NCBI GenBank assembly: GCA_003184365.1
Contig: NKYR01000040.1
Location: forward strand, 124,001-188,000
Source of the DNA: Evernia prunastri
Taxonomy: Eukaryota > Ascomycota > Lecanoromycetes > Lecanorales > Parmeliaceae
DNA: 64,000 nt
Direction: 5' to 3'
Below the pieces are notes generated by a model. The model searched no databases. It was not told where the DNA came from and saw nothing but the letters and a program-made list of their open reading frames with translations. Positions within the stretch are counted from its first letter, which is position 1. Each line of letters starts with the position of its first letter. A program made the position numbers and the translations under genes. Positions 1-9,546 of the stretch are shown here, one piece after another.

Positions 1-2531
1 TTGATATGCAAGAGACCGACTTAGGGAAGATCGAAACCTTTGTAACGATTACTTTCTCAGTCACATCAAATCAAGTTTAAACACACTATTCGAAGCTTTT
101 CAGTCAATCAATATATCACGATATTATCAAGTCTAATAGCTTTCTCACCGCTAGCTGATATATCTCAAAACAATTTTATAATATCTTGCTCGATATCGAA
201 GTAGCACGTATATCTATCGCGAGACATAATCAAGCAAAAGTATATATGAGAGACTTTGATACACAGCTAGATGTTATCTTCGCTGATAGTATCACTGTTC
301 ATTTCGGGATTGAGACAGCGATATTAATCGGAAAACTCACAGTGGATTCGTTTATTGATCGAATCGATTTTCATGTCATGAAGACTGATATTTCGTTTCT
401 ATTATGTCTTCAGGACATAAATAGACTAGAAATCTATCTGAATAATCTTAAAGACCAAATCGTCTTGAGAAACGAATTCACAGTCTCAATCGTTCGTTTT
501 CACGAATATTTCTTCTTGATATGAAGTTCTTTATCGATTAATTATCTGACTAACATCGAGTTACGTTAACTATATCGTCGATTCGATTATTCCTCAGTCA
601 ATAGACTCGTTCGTATCTTGAAGAAAGCTGACTATAATGAGTTCGAATATCGTTCTATAATTCAGCGAATTATCGATTTTTGCACTTATTGTCAAAAACA
701 CTCTCGATTTTCGGATCGTTTTAAATTCTCATTAAAAGACGAGGACAATACTTCTTTCAATTATACAATTGTTATCGATGTTCTTTACATTGACGACAAT
801 TCAGTTCTTCAAGTCGTTGACGAGGAAACTTCTTTTCAGATCGCTCGCTAACTAGCAAATATAATCGCCTTTCACATATGGGATATGCTCAGACTATACT
901 GAATAGATATATATATTGAATCTCTCGATGTTATTGTTTATAACGCTGAAATCAACTTCGACAGTATCGAATTTCGATAAAATGCTAGAACTCTAAGCAT
1001 TCAGACAAAATGCGTATCAGTCGAGATCGCTAATTCTATCGGTCTGATGGAACGATATCACGTTTCATTGAGACGTATATATTTGATCATTACTGCCGAG
1101 CTGGAGAATCAGGTCATTGGAAAGAAAATTCGTCTATAAATAATTGTCAAAGCTGTTAATGATACAGTTGAATATAATGATCTCGTTTCTATATTGCTGG
1201 TTTTCGAAACATTTTCTCGTATCACGAACGACGATGTATCGACTTTGTCTACTACTGAGAGAGCAAAGATCATTAACATAGCTATAATCGAAGTTGTAAA
1301 ATTATATGCTAAGAGACAAGTCAATGACGCTCTACATCAACGAAACGGCCCTTAGATCATGAGGATGCACGATACTTTAATTGATTTCTCGATATTAGTG
1401 TGGAGAACACATCAAAAGAAGTGGAATGGATTATACAAATTGCTAGTCATCTCTCGAGAGATATGCATCGTCGAATTGCTCAGTGGTTCTACAGACTTTC
1501 GAGTCACTATCGTCAAGTCATATTTGAAAGAATCTACTCCGAATGAGTCTCCCGGTTAGGATCCTCCTGAATCTCCCGGACAAAATTCTCCAGAATCAGA
1601 CGATATTCAGCCAGTCCATAACGAAAACCCTCCCAATACTCCAGAAAATACATTACCCCGTCGTAACCCTACTCGAAATCGACATGTCTTCGCACGTTTC
1701 CAGAACCCAGCTGATATCACCGTCTACATATCTAAGTCTATGTCATCACCCCTATTAAATTTTCAGGCATTCCGGCTAAAAGAACTAAATAAACTACTTA
1801 AGAAGGAAGTATTCGAGATTATGAGCATCGAAGACGTTCCCGCAGGAGCACGAATATTCGATAGTCGTTTTGTGGATCAAATCAAAAACGAGGGTATCGA
1901 AAAAGTCTTTGAGAAATCAAGATTAGTAGTGTAAGCATTCAATGATTCGAAGAAGCATGAAATTCTCACTTAGGTCTTTATCATTCAACGAGCTAGTCAA
2001 CGACTTATTATCGCTATATCGTTAGTCATTTCACAGCTATCTTTATATCTACGCGATATAACTCAGATATACACTCAATCTCGCTTCGAGTTGACTAGGG
2101 ATGTCTTTATTCTAGTCTCAGTCGAAATGAGATTATCAACGAGAACGATTCTTCGTGTTATTCTCTCACTCTATAGAATCGCCGAGTTCGGTATTTATTG
2201 GTTTCAGACATATCATAAGTATCATGTGGAGAAGCTGAGAATGATCTCGTCTATATTCGATATCTGTCTACTATTCAACGATAATATGACAGTAATCGTT
2301 GACTTACAGACTGATAACTCTCTTATTGCTGATATTATCGAGTTTATGGACGTGAAATTACGAGAATTACATGTCGCTGGACTAGTTGCTAGGTCATGTG
2401 AGAGACTTACTTCAAAACAGCCTCTGGAATTTAATGAATTCGTTATTACTCTCGGAGACAGTATAAGAATCAGTCAATTCAAGCAAGCGAAAAAGATTCA
2501 ACTGCTTTCAAAATCATTTACGAAGAAATAA
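1..2531 (+). mobile_element. RIP-decayed Ty1/copia retrotransposon, pol region (5' end outside window)
   Basis: AT-rich stretch carrying remnants of a fungal copia polyprotein on the + strand. Around 360-520 a protease-side block reads FHVMKTDISFLLCLQDINR. Around 1460-1560 the end of the integrase reads VELLSGSTDF..TIVKSYL, followed by a Pro/Asn-rich linker at 1560-1700. The reverse transcriptase starts near 1750 (LNKLLKKEVFEI, ARIFDSRFVDQIK, FEKSRLVV) and continues with SQRLI, LYLRDIT and RFELTRDVFI to about 2531. The RT frame is cut by TAA at 1932-1934 and TAG at 1971-1973. Both fall where copia proteins normally carry Gln (CAA/CAG), so both are C-to-T changes in CpA, the classical RIP context. 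RNase H is missing before the next repeat at 2540, so the 3' end is deleted. It encodes no functional protein. Confidence 0.85.
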
Positions 2532-2539
2532 AAAATAGC

Positions 2540-2805
2540 TGTCAGGGAACGAGGCTGGAACTAGGGCTACCACTTGGTATACTTGGTCTGGTAGGGTCAG
2601 ATCTATTTACAAGACGAAAGACAAGGAAGGAAAGTGGAAAGTAGGCGCTCAGCGCCCCTATATAGGATCAGACGAAAGCCAACACGGCTATCGCATAACC
2701 GTCGCATATACAACAGTGGAAATGGGATTCCAGCAACCCTTGGCTGACTAGGCTAGATCTAGACTAGATCTGGGCTGGAAGCTGGGCTGACTTCACACCG
2801 TGACA
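2540..2805 (+). repeat. LTR-like block, copy 1
   Basis: A 266-bp GC-balanced block that begins TGTCA and ends TGACA, the perfect short inverted termini expected of an LTR. It holds a TATA-like box (CCTATATAGG at 2657-2666) directly after a perfect hairpin (GGCGCT, C, AGCGCC at 2644-2656). Bases 2620-2800 are nearly identical to 3402-3583, but the 5' parts of the two blocks differ. It abuts the decayed copia pol without an RNase H region, so it may be a solo LTR or the LTR of another element. It lacks the AT skew of its neighbour and looks younger. Confidence 0.55.
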
Positions 2806-2861
2806 GTAGCTCCCCCTTCGAAGGCTGAGCTCCTGTGAAGCTGCTAGGGGGAAATAGCGAA

Positions 2862-3140
2862 GCGAGGGACTAGGCGGGACGAGGGCGAGGTGACTAGGCG
2901 AGGCGAGGCGAGGTGGCTAGGCAAGGCTAGGACAAGATGACTGGGCAAGGCGAGGGCGAGGTGACTAGGCAAGGCGAGGGACTAGGCGAGACGAGGGACT
3001 AGGCGAGGCGAGACGAGGTAACTAGGCGAGGCGAGGGACTAGACGAGGCGAGGGACTAGGCGAGATAAGAGCGAGGTGGCTAGGCGAGGCGAGGTATCTA
3101 GGCAAGGTCTAGGCTGGACGAGGCGAGGTAACTAGGCTGG
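2862..3140 (+). repeat. GC-rich minisatellite between the two LTR-like blocks
   Basis: Imperfect tandem array of short units built from GACTAGGCGAGG and GGCGAGGTGACTAGGC, with point variation such as AGACGAGG and AAGGCGAGG. The strand is almost free of pyrimidine runs and strongly G-rich. It carries no convincing ORF. It sits between two copies of the same LTR-like sequence, so it may be internal sequence of a non-autonomous element. Confidence 0.75.
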
Positions 3141-3233
3141 GCGGAATTGAAGCAAGGCTAGGGATCCCTGCATTGACAGTTCGGGATAGAACAAGGAGTG
3201 CGGTGTGGGCCTGCAGCATCNTTATGGCTATGT

Positions 3234-3588
3234 GTCAGGCACATAGAGTATTTATTGGTCATTGACACATTCTCATTATCACATAGGCTAGCGGGGATTC
3301 TTCCTAGTATTTAAGCGCTCTTCTCCTGTGTACATATTCGCTCTTTATCTAGTTGTCTTATTCAATTTACCCCCATTAGACTTGACTCTGGGCACGGTTC
3401 TGACAAAGGAAGGAAAGTGGAAAGTGGGCGCTCAGCGCCTTTATATAGGATCAGACGAAAGCCAACACGGCTATCGCATAACCGTCGCATATACAACAGT
3501 GGAAATGGGATTCCAGCAACCCTTGGCTGACTAGGCTAGATCTAGACTAGATCTGGGCTGGAAGCTGGGCTGACTTCACACCGTTACA
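3234..3588 (+). repeat. LTR-like block, copy 2
   Basis: Starts TGTCAGG and ends TTACA. Its 3' half (3402-3583) repeats 2620-2800 almost base for base, including the GGCGCT/AGCGCC hairpin at 3427-3439 and the TATATAGG box. Its 5' half is unrelated to copy 1 and has the look of an LTR leader (TATTTAAG box near 3308, T-rich downstream). An N at 3222 lies just upstream, so the join to the minisatellite is not certain. Confidence 0.5.
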
Positions 3589-3603
3589 ATTAATAAGATT
3601 ATG

Positions 3604-3909
3604 TTAATATAAGCAATATAGAAGATATTACACTAGACTGAAATTTTTCTAGAAAAGGCTGTTACTAAATTAGTATCTAAAAATAACTATAGTCAGATAG
3701 TGTTTTAAAGTTCTGTTTTTTCAATAAAGTTTTGTTAATACCAAGTATACACCTTTTACTAGCTATTGTGTATNTTAATATAAGCAATATAGAAGATATT
3801 ACACTAGACTGAAATTTTTCTAGAAAAGGCTGTTACTAAATTAGTATCTAAAAATAACTATAGTTAGATAGTGTTTTAAATTCTGTTTTTTTTTTATAAA
3901 GTTTTGTTA
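3604..3909. repeat. AT-rich direct duplication (about 135 bp twice) across an N
   Basis: Bases 3604-3738 and 3775-3909 are near-identical AT-rich sequence (shared core AGCAATATAGAAGATATTAC) separated by about 36 bp and the N at 3774. They differ by a few substitutions and a T-run length. This may be a true tandem duplication or two contig ends overlapping at an assembly join. No coding potential. Confidence 0.8.
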
Positions 3910-3949
3910 CAACTTATGTTATCACAAAGATACATTTATTTATATATAA

Positions 3950-4220
3950 GCCAACTATTTAACTGCTAATACTTACCCATTCTTTTAGACAAAAGGAATC
4001 AATACGTATTCTAGATTTTAACTTAGTATATTGTAAATTAGATCTTGCATAACCTCTTAGAACAACTGCCGATAGACCTTTATAAGAAGAATCCATGTTT
4101 TTCATGTTACCTTTATACCTAAGTTTAAATAGAGATCTATTTAACTGCTACTACTTGCCCATCCTTTTAACCCAAAGGAATCAATACGTATTCTAGATTT
4201 TAATTTAGTATAATGCATAA
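3950..4220. repeat. AT-rich filler with a second direct duplication (about 75 bp)
   Basis: Bases 3950-4030 and 4137-4214 share a diverged block (core AGGAATCAATACGTATTCTA). All frames are full of stops. Base composition matches the RIP-affected left end, so this is probably transposon debris. Nothing else is recognisable. Confidence 0.6.
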
Positions 4221-4780
4221 CTAGCCGTCCGGATCTGTAATATCCATAGGCTCAGCCTGCGCTTGATTAGCTAAAAATTCGTCTCTTTCCTTCTCCAATT
4301 CTTCTCGATTCTTCTTAGGTAGTCCAAGTCCTATCTTGCTTAGCAATAAGTTTAATGGCTGAGTCGGTAGGCCTGTCTATTTCATAAGAAAAATTTAGAC
4401 CATCCGTTAAATTATTTTCTTTAGTAACACGCTCCAAAACCTTACGTTCCGTCTCAAAAGTATCCTTAATTTTTAGAGTAGCTGGAAAGAATGGCTTCGC
4501 GCTGAAGTGCAGCACAGATTGGTCGGATGTCTCTGTACTCGGCATTACATTCGGGACATGAATGTTTTCGATGGAGCCAAGTCCAGGTACATCCGAAGCA
4601 GTGAACATGACGACATGGAAGACCGACGGGGCAGTCCTGCAAGTCTCCTGTGATGGAAAAGAAGTCTCCGCACACGTCGCAAATTTTTCGACCTAAAGGG
4701 ATTTCTGTAAAGTTGATGAATACGTTGTCGATACTAGGGATGAGAGACCCAACATTTGGTAACCCAGTGAAAGACTCCAT
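4221..4780 (-). pseudogene. RING-finger (C3HC4) protein gene, frame-broken
   Basis: The frame opening at 4780 encodes a classical RING: C34-x2-C37-x18-C56-x-H58-x2-C61-x2-C64-x10-C75-x2-C78 (core CRHVHCFGCTW, then CPEC). In a full-length protein this would coordinate two zinc ions and recruit an E2 ubiquitin-conjugating enzyme. The frame stops at 4466, but protein-like sequence continues in the other two minus frames. At about 4500-4315 it reads KIKDTFETERKVLERVTKEN, and at 4370-4221 it reads LNLLLSKIGLGLPKKNREEL ending in MDITDPDG. I found no GT-AG intron set that joins the three frames, so two frameshifts (or sequence errors) are likely. The position beside RIP-affected DNA fits decay. A short RING protein ending at 4466 cannot be excluded. 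Confidence 0.55.
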
Positions 4781-5346
4781 ACTTTAGCTTGCGAGGATTA
4801 ATACCTTGGAACTGTCGTGAGTATTTACGTTTTCGATAGTGAGTGGTCTTCTTTCTTGGTTGAGGTACTATAGGAGAATGGAGTTCAAGAGTGAATGGAA
4901 GACGTGTGTCGACACTTTATAAGTATTCGAACAAACCACAACAACGTCATTGTTACTGAGGAGCTTCCATTTCCAAGGTCTTTGTTCTGACCGTCCTGTT
5001 ACAATAGAAAGTACCGATAATGCCATTGTTAGGAAGAACAACAGATAATAAAACAGATAGGATTTCAATTTGTAGACTAAGTCATCCAAGGCAAATAAGG
5101 TTGGCTTTCAGACAAGGATTGACACCAAGTCGAAGTTTTCAGCGACCAATGAAATGGCCAGATGTATGGAGATCTGCATCGAAAGTCCCGCACCTGCTAA
5201 GATTTCTGTGCCCCGATATCGGATGACGCCTTTTCCCAAGAGCCACCTAGTCAATCCTTAGGAAGGCTCAAGGATGTACCTATAGAACTGCTAAACCTGA
5301 ATGTCAACGCCTGTGTGACGTCCCAAATTGATATCTATAGCTTAGT
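4781..5346. other. Intergenic, no supported gene
   Basis: Short open frames on both strands, including a 73-codon minus frame at 4868-5089 with a hydrophobic stretch. None has domain signals or splice support. It probably holds the promoter of the RING gene at its left edge. Confidence 0.4.
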
Positions 5347-5883
5347 TCAAGAGCTCCCAGCAGACAATTCTGGAATCCCTAAGTCCTCCGGCGTCGACGA
5401 CGTGACAAGGAGCTCCAGAACCATGGCCTTGCACTCTTGATAATCGAGGCTCTGCTGGCCGTTCTCCTTCTTCTCCATAGCCATATCGGCGAGAAACTGA
5501 TAATAAGCATTTGACCGTTTATCATAACCCCAGCTGGAGGGTTTCCAATAGCAATTTTGAAACCCAAACATCCACTGAGGCAAGCGATAGAGTTCGGGGC
5601 AGGGTTGATTCTCGGATTGCCGCCAGATCCTGCAGAACGCGTGCTGGAGTCGCCGATGCTGGCATCCGTAGGACTTCCCCTTGTATTGGGAGAGATCTTC
5701 CGGATATTGTTCGGTCGGATTCTGGATCCAGAAATCCATCCGGGTTATCTCGAGAGCCTGCTGTAATGATTCAATGTCGTCAGGGTCCGCGGGGACCTTG
5801 AAACGGAAGTCACCCCATTTTTCCAAGTTCCACTGCTCGTCGAGTTGGAAGTCTATATCCATCTCGGGGTTCCATACGTCCAT
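5347..5883 (-). CDS. Hypothetical protein, 178 aa
   Basis: A continuous ATG-started frame with normal fungal codon use. The protein is acidic at the N terminus (MDVWNPEMDIDFQLDEQW), has a Gln/Tyr/Trp-rich middle, and ends PEDLGIPELSAGSS. No signal peptide, membrane segment or known domain is visible. It lies tail to head with the 335-aa gene at 6232-7239 on the same strand, 348 bp apart, and the two could be exons of one longer gene. The intervening DNA shows no obvious coding exon. Function unknown. Confidence 0.55.
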   Translation of the reverse strand: MDVWNPEMDIDFQLDEQWNLEKWGDFRFKVPADPDDIESLQQALEITRMDFWIQNPTEQYPEDLSQYKGKSYGCQHRRLQHAFCRIWRQSENQPCPELYRLPQWMFGFQNCYWKPSSWGYDKRSNAYYQFLADMAMEKKENGQQSLDYQECKAMVLELLVTSSTPEDLGIPELSAGSS

Positions 5884-5945
5884 GAATGCTAGTCGCTCCA
5901 GTGGGACTGGGGGTTAGTCGGTCGCATGGCATAGTGTGACATGGT

Positions 5946-6002
5946 AATATCGCTTAGCAAGCGATATTGCAGGCCTACATCGGTTAGTAAGCGATATTGC
6001 AG
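5946..6002. repeat. Perfect inverted repeat plus direct repeat upstream of the 5347-5883 gene
   Basis: AATATCGCTT (5946-5955) and AAGCGATATT (5959-5968) are perfect 10-bp arms around a 3-bp loop. AAGCGATATTGCAG occurs at 5959-5972 and again at 5989-6002. The cluster lies about 65-120 bp upstream of the ATG at 5883, where a dimeric regulator could bind. It could equally be a short hairpin repeat. Confidence 0.6.
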
Positions 6003-6059
6003 TACATTCATAGAGACGCGATTCGTGTCAAGGACGCGATATTCAGGAGATTGCAGGCT

Positions 6060-6200
6060 GGCTGGGAGCTCTATTTATATGGGCTGCCCACCAGTGTTGG
6101 GCTCCTCATTCGATTCCATCTCTTTCAGAGCCATAGCATTCTTTCCCCGCCCACCCACACCTGTATATAGCTTCATTTTAACTCCAGGTTTAGCTGAACA
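6060..6200. repeat. Dispersed diverged repeat, copy A (partner at 53920-54030)
   Basis: Shares ordered words with 53920-54030 in the same orientation: GGC(T)TCCCACCAGT-like, CTCCTCATTCG, AGAGCCAYAGCATT, then TRTAGCTTCA and CTCCAGGT. The spacing is conserved to within a few bases. Similarity is clear by eye but diverged. No coding function assigned. Confidence 0.55.
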
Positions 6201-6231
6201 AGCATTGGGAGTTTTCCTAGCACTGGGGGGT

Positions 6232-7239
6232 CTACATATGCCTCTTCAGGTAGCTAGCCCCGGTGTTGGGACCCCGCAACACACTTGCAAACGATTCCAG
6301 CTGTTTTGGAGTCTCTACATGATGAGAGGCGAAGACTAACACTGAAATTTCCGGAGTAGGACTCGGCTCCCTTACATTCCAGGGAGGAAGTACCAGTTCT
6401 TCTGTCTCCGATACAAGGCTTCGATCATTCGGCGTGTCTTCAAACATTGTGAAGTCCTTGGAGTAGTCTTCGGGTTCCGGGTTCTCATCCCAATTCATCC
6501 AACTGGCGAGGTTTAAGTCTTTCTCGATGGTCTTCGCACGGAGAATCAACTCTTCCTCGTCGGTCTTCGCCTGAGACCTTGAACCTCCCGCAGATTTCCC
6601 TGCATCGCTTTGACGCCCTGTGTCCCGGTCTACTCGAACTTTATTTTCCGTGGTGGTTGTGTTCGGGCTCGGCGGAGGAGGCATCTTGGCACACTTCTCA
6701 GACCACAAGCGCTCGATATCTTCTTGGACTCCATATTGATAGGCCGCCTGTTCCAAATGGCTCTGTGGTGCTCGATCTACTTGTGAATTCATCAACGCTT
6801 CACGATCTTCCGGTACCCTTCGTGTTGAGCCACTCGCTTGGTCATACATGAATGGATAAATGGAATGCTCCTCGCAGGTTGCCGGGGGTATGGCATTTGC
6901 ATCATAATGCATCCGTCCCGGTTTGCTCTGGTTGCCAGTCGTCCGGCTTTTGTCTGCCTTGATCAAGTTGGGGTTTTGCCTAGCTACAAAAGAGTATGGC
7001 CAAAAACCTGGGTAACTCGTGGCTGGTACCGTTTGGGGTATTCTTGCTGCCTGGGGCGCGGGATATGATGAGGGGTTCTGAGATAAGAACAGAGGCTTTA
7101 TATCATGTGGTACTGATCCAGACGCATGGGGGGTTGGTGCATTAATGTTCGTTGAGGAGTTTGTGGCAGATGAATTTGTCTGGTCGTCTCGGAGGCTTTC
7201 TGCTGGAGACTTCCCCTTGGACGTAGTCGCTGGATCCAT
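6232..7239 (-). CDS. Hypothetical Ser/Pro/Thr-rich protein, 335 aa
   Basis: Long continuous frame from an ATG at 7239. The N-terminal 100 residues are low-complexity Ser/Thr/Asn/Pro (MDPATTSKGKSPAES...). A short polyPro run (PPPPSP) lies near residue 190, and a mixed-charge segment with EEELILRAKTIEKDLN follows near residue 230. The C-terminal part contains SETEELVLPPWNVREPSPTP. No signal peptide, membrane span or catalytic motif is visible, and the composition suggests an intrinsically disordered nuclear or cytosolic protein. The last 35 codons lose coding character, so the true 3' end may be spliced differently. Function unknown. Confidence 0.6.
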   Translation of the reverse strand: MDPATTSKGKSPAESLRDDQTNSSATNSSTNINAPTPHASGSVPHDIKPLFLSQNPSSYPAPQAARIPQTVPATSYPGFWPYSFVARQNPNLIKADKSRTTGNQSKPGRMHYDANAIPPATCEEHSIYPFMYDQASGSTRRVPEDREALMNSQVDRAPQSHLEQAAYQYGVQEDIERLWSEKCAKMPPPPSPNTTTTENKVRVDRDTGRQSDAGKSAGGSRSQAKTDEEELILRAKTIEKDLNLASWMNWDENPEPEDYSKDFTMFEDTPNDRSLVSETEELVLPPWNVREPSPTPEISVLVFASHHVETPKQLESFASVLRGPNTGASYLKRHM

Positions 7240-8048
7240 CTTGGCCTCCTAAGTAGCAGCTGTCTTTCGTAGGTTTGTGAGTTTGACATCTCAGTCGGGG
7301 TTTTTGTACAGCTAGTACTTATATCAGTGAATTCTCTTCGCTGCGGGCTTACGCCACTTTGTGTCAAGGGATTCATATCGGTATTACTACGTCTGTCTGA
7401 GCGTGTCATGTGTCGCGATCGGGTGTTGACTGACTCAGTGGGATCACCTCCAAGAGTTGTGACACCCGGAGCATGGACGAAAACGTTTCGCCACCTTGTA
7501 CGCTAGAATTTCGTCAATCGACAGAGTATGTCCAGCTTCACGAATCCTACTCGAGGTTTCTCTCCGGACAATCCAGATCATCTAGGCTGCTTTCATTTCG
7601 GAACCCTAGTGTGACTCTTGCTCTCCGAAGCTGACTCAGGGAGTCCATCTCTGCATTCGGGTTACTGTAGTCCAATCATACATTTCACATTCAAAGAGAC
7701 AAAGCTGCGTGATATTGGAGATTTTACATGTCCGCAATGGCGGCCACAGAATAGTCTATACAGTTCGAGGAGGCCGAAACCAGCACGTAGCACATGTGTT
7801 GAAGGCCTGGGTCTAACAAATCTCAATCATCCAGCCTCTCTGTAGCTTTGCTACTTCCGAATATTGCTTTGGCCGAAACTAGTGAGCGCATTTGAAACAC
7901 AAGATCGTCGTGTGCGAAAGTGATGCATGTTCAACGCTTGACAAGTCTGCTAAAGTAAGAAGGCCCCGGAAGACCTTGCCCTCCGAAACTTCGCGATCCC
8001 TTGCAACTGGCATCCTCAGAAAGAACTAAAACGCAATCACACCCACCC
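7240..8048. other. Intergenic, no supported gene
   Basis: Promoter region of the 6232-7239 gene and 3' flank of the 8049-9546 gene. Only short overlapping frames without domain or splice support are present, including the minus frame at 7098-7409 that overlaps the neighbouring gene. No repeats noticed. Confidence 0.4.
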
Positions 8049-9546
8049 TCAGTCCATGCGTCCTCTGGCCCGCCTTTTCGGACGCTGTCCCTCGTGATGC
8101 TCGATCGTGCTATCTTGTACTCGCTTGCGCTTCCCCGTCATCGTAGGCACGATGAAAGGTTGAGCGGCCTCATATCCCTGGCTCATGAATTCGACTTCTG
8201 CATTCGGAGCCACTTGCTGTTGCGGCAAGTACCCGTAAGAAAGGAGCTGTGGGTCCAAATAGGATATCTGCGGTGTGTACATCGGCCCTTCAAAGCTCTC
8301 GGGGTCATATTCTGGCCACATACTGTCTTCTTGCACGTTCGGAGCACCGATCCAGGGGCTTTCGTCTTCGGGTTGGAATTGATATCCGTCTTCGAAAAGA
8401 TTTTGCTCTTCGATTAGTTCTTTGATGGGGTCTTCTTTCGTTGCCTGAGATTTGCCGGCTTGAGATTTACCGGCCTTAGATTTGCCGGCTTGAGATTTGC
8501 CCGCCTGAGATTTGCTGTCTTGCACAGCTCGCTTCTCCTTGGGCCCCAGCTGTGGCTTCTTCAAAGCCCCAGCCTTCACAGATTTAATTTCAGCCTTACT
8601 AAGATCGCGCCAGCCCTTTGTCGAGTTGACAGCCGGGTCCTTGAACTGGTCGGGGATAACGTCTAGGATACGTTTGTTTTTGGCGGCGGTGCCGTCCTTC
8701 TTCTCCCAAGACAAGCAGCCGGCCAGCAAGCGGAACCGCGTCGCCCGCATGCTAAAAGTTCCCACCCTAGGCGGTCCTTCGTGCCATTCCATCGCTTTTT
8801 TCCCCGTCTTGCTATTCTTGCTCTTCTTGTTTTTTGGTGTCGACTTCTTCTTCCAGTACCCGTTCGGCGCTCGCGCTGTTGCATTCGTCAGTTCGAAATA
8901 GTATCAGAAATGCAAGCTCACATACCAACGAGGTCGTATACAGATATCTCCCAGTTTCGACGGAGATAGTCTTCTATCTCCCATCCTTCGAGCTCGGAAG
9001 ATACGTACATGGGCAGCTGGTGACCGAAGTTGCGAAGTCCGTGATCGAACGCGTCGAGGACGACCCGACCTTCGTCCATGACGTAGCCATCAGGCTTCTC
9101 ACCCCTTGAACCATCGCTCTTGATCTGGAATAAGCGATCCGGTCGGTTCTCGCGCTCAGGACCATGGTTGTAGTCCTTCTTCAGAAAAGCGGTGACGTTG
9201 GTGTCTTCGTATCCGCACTGCTTTGGGAACCCTGTGCTTGTCAGTGGGCGCTCGTCAGGCTCTGCATGGGATACTGACTATATGATTTGTTCCTCGCTGC
9301 CTGCTGAACCAACCCAGGTCTGATGTCTTCAAGCCGAACCGCCGGTACTGCAGTGCTGTCAGATAAGAGCCTTCTGCTTTGATGGTCTCAATGGGGCAAC
9401 TTACCCTCCGTAGCAGTCAAGGGCTCAAGGTATAGAAGACTTCCGTCCGGGAGAACGCGTGTCTGCCCTTTCTCTTTTGGTGTGTTGACCTCTTTCGCCA
9501 GCACTGGATTCACGGGGTGCAGCTCATTTATGTTAATGTTGGACAT
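8049..9546 (-). CDS. Hypothetical Lys-rich protein with SQAGK repeats, four exons, 447 aa
   Basis: Exons on the minus strand: 9546-9405, 9347-9279, 9231-8926 and 8875-8049. The introns are 57, 47 and 50 nt with GT..AG borders, all phase 1, and the spliced length of 1344 nt is a multiple of three. The N-terminal half has a compact look (PKQCGYEDTNVTAFLKKDY, LEGWEIEDYLRRNWEISVYD). A basic linker follows (KKKSTPKNKKSKNSKTGKK), then a conserved-looking block WHEGPPRVGTFSMRATRFRL. A 15-bp tandem repeat then encodes about five copies of (S)QAGKS. The C terminus carries nuclear-localisation-like clusters (KRKR, RPKRRARGR). This suggests a nuclear protein, perhaps nucleic-acid binding, but I do not recognise the family. 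The start is the ATG of MSNININEL. Confidence 0.75.
8445..8520 (-). repeat. 15-bp coding minisatellite (SQAGK repeats)
   Basis: About five tandem 15-bp units related to GAGATTTGCCGGCTT (plus-strand sense), coding on the minus strand for SQAGK or SKAGK. The units differ mainly at synonymous or single positions. Such in-frame repeats expand and contract readily without breaking the gene. Confidence 0.8.

Noticed and set aside
2862..3140. Possible CRISPR-like or telomeric array
   Set aside because: Units are contiguous and variable without spacers and do not match the fungal telomere unit TTAGGG.
8001..8901. Plus-strand ORFs over the SQAGK gene
   Set aside because: They read the repeat as FAGLR and have no splice or domain support; the minus gene has three in-phase introns.
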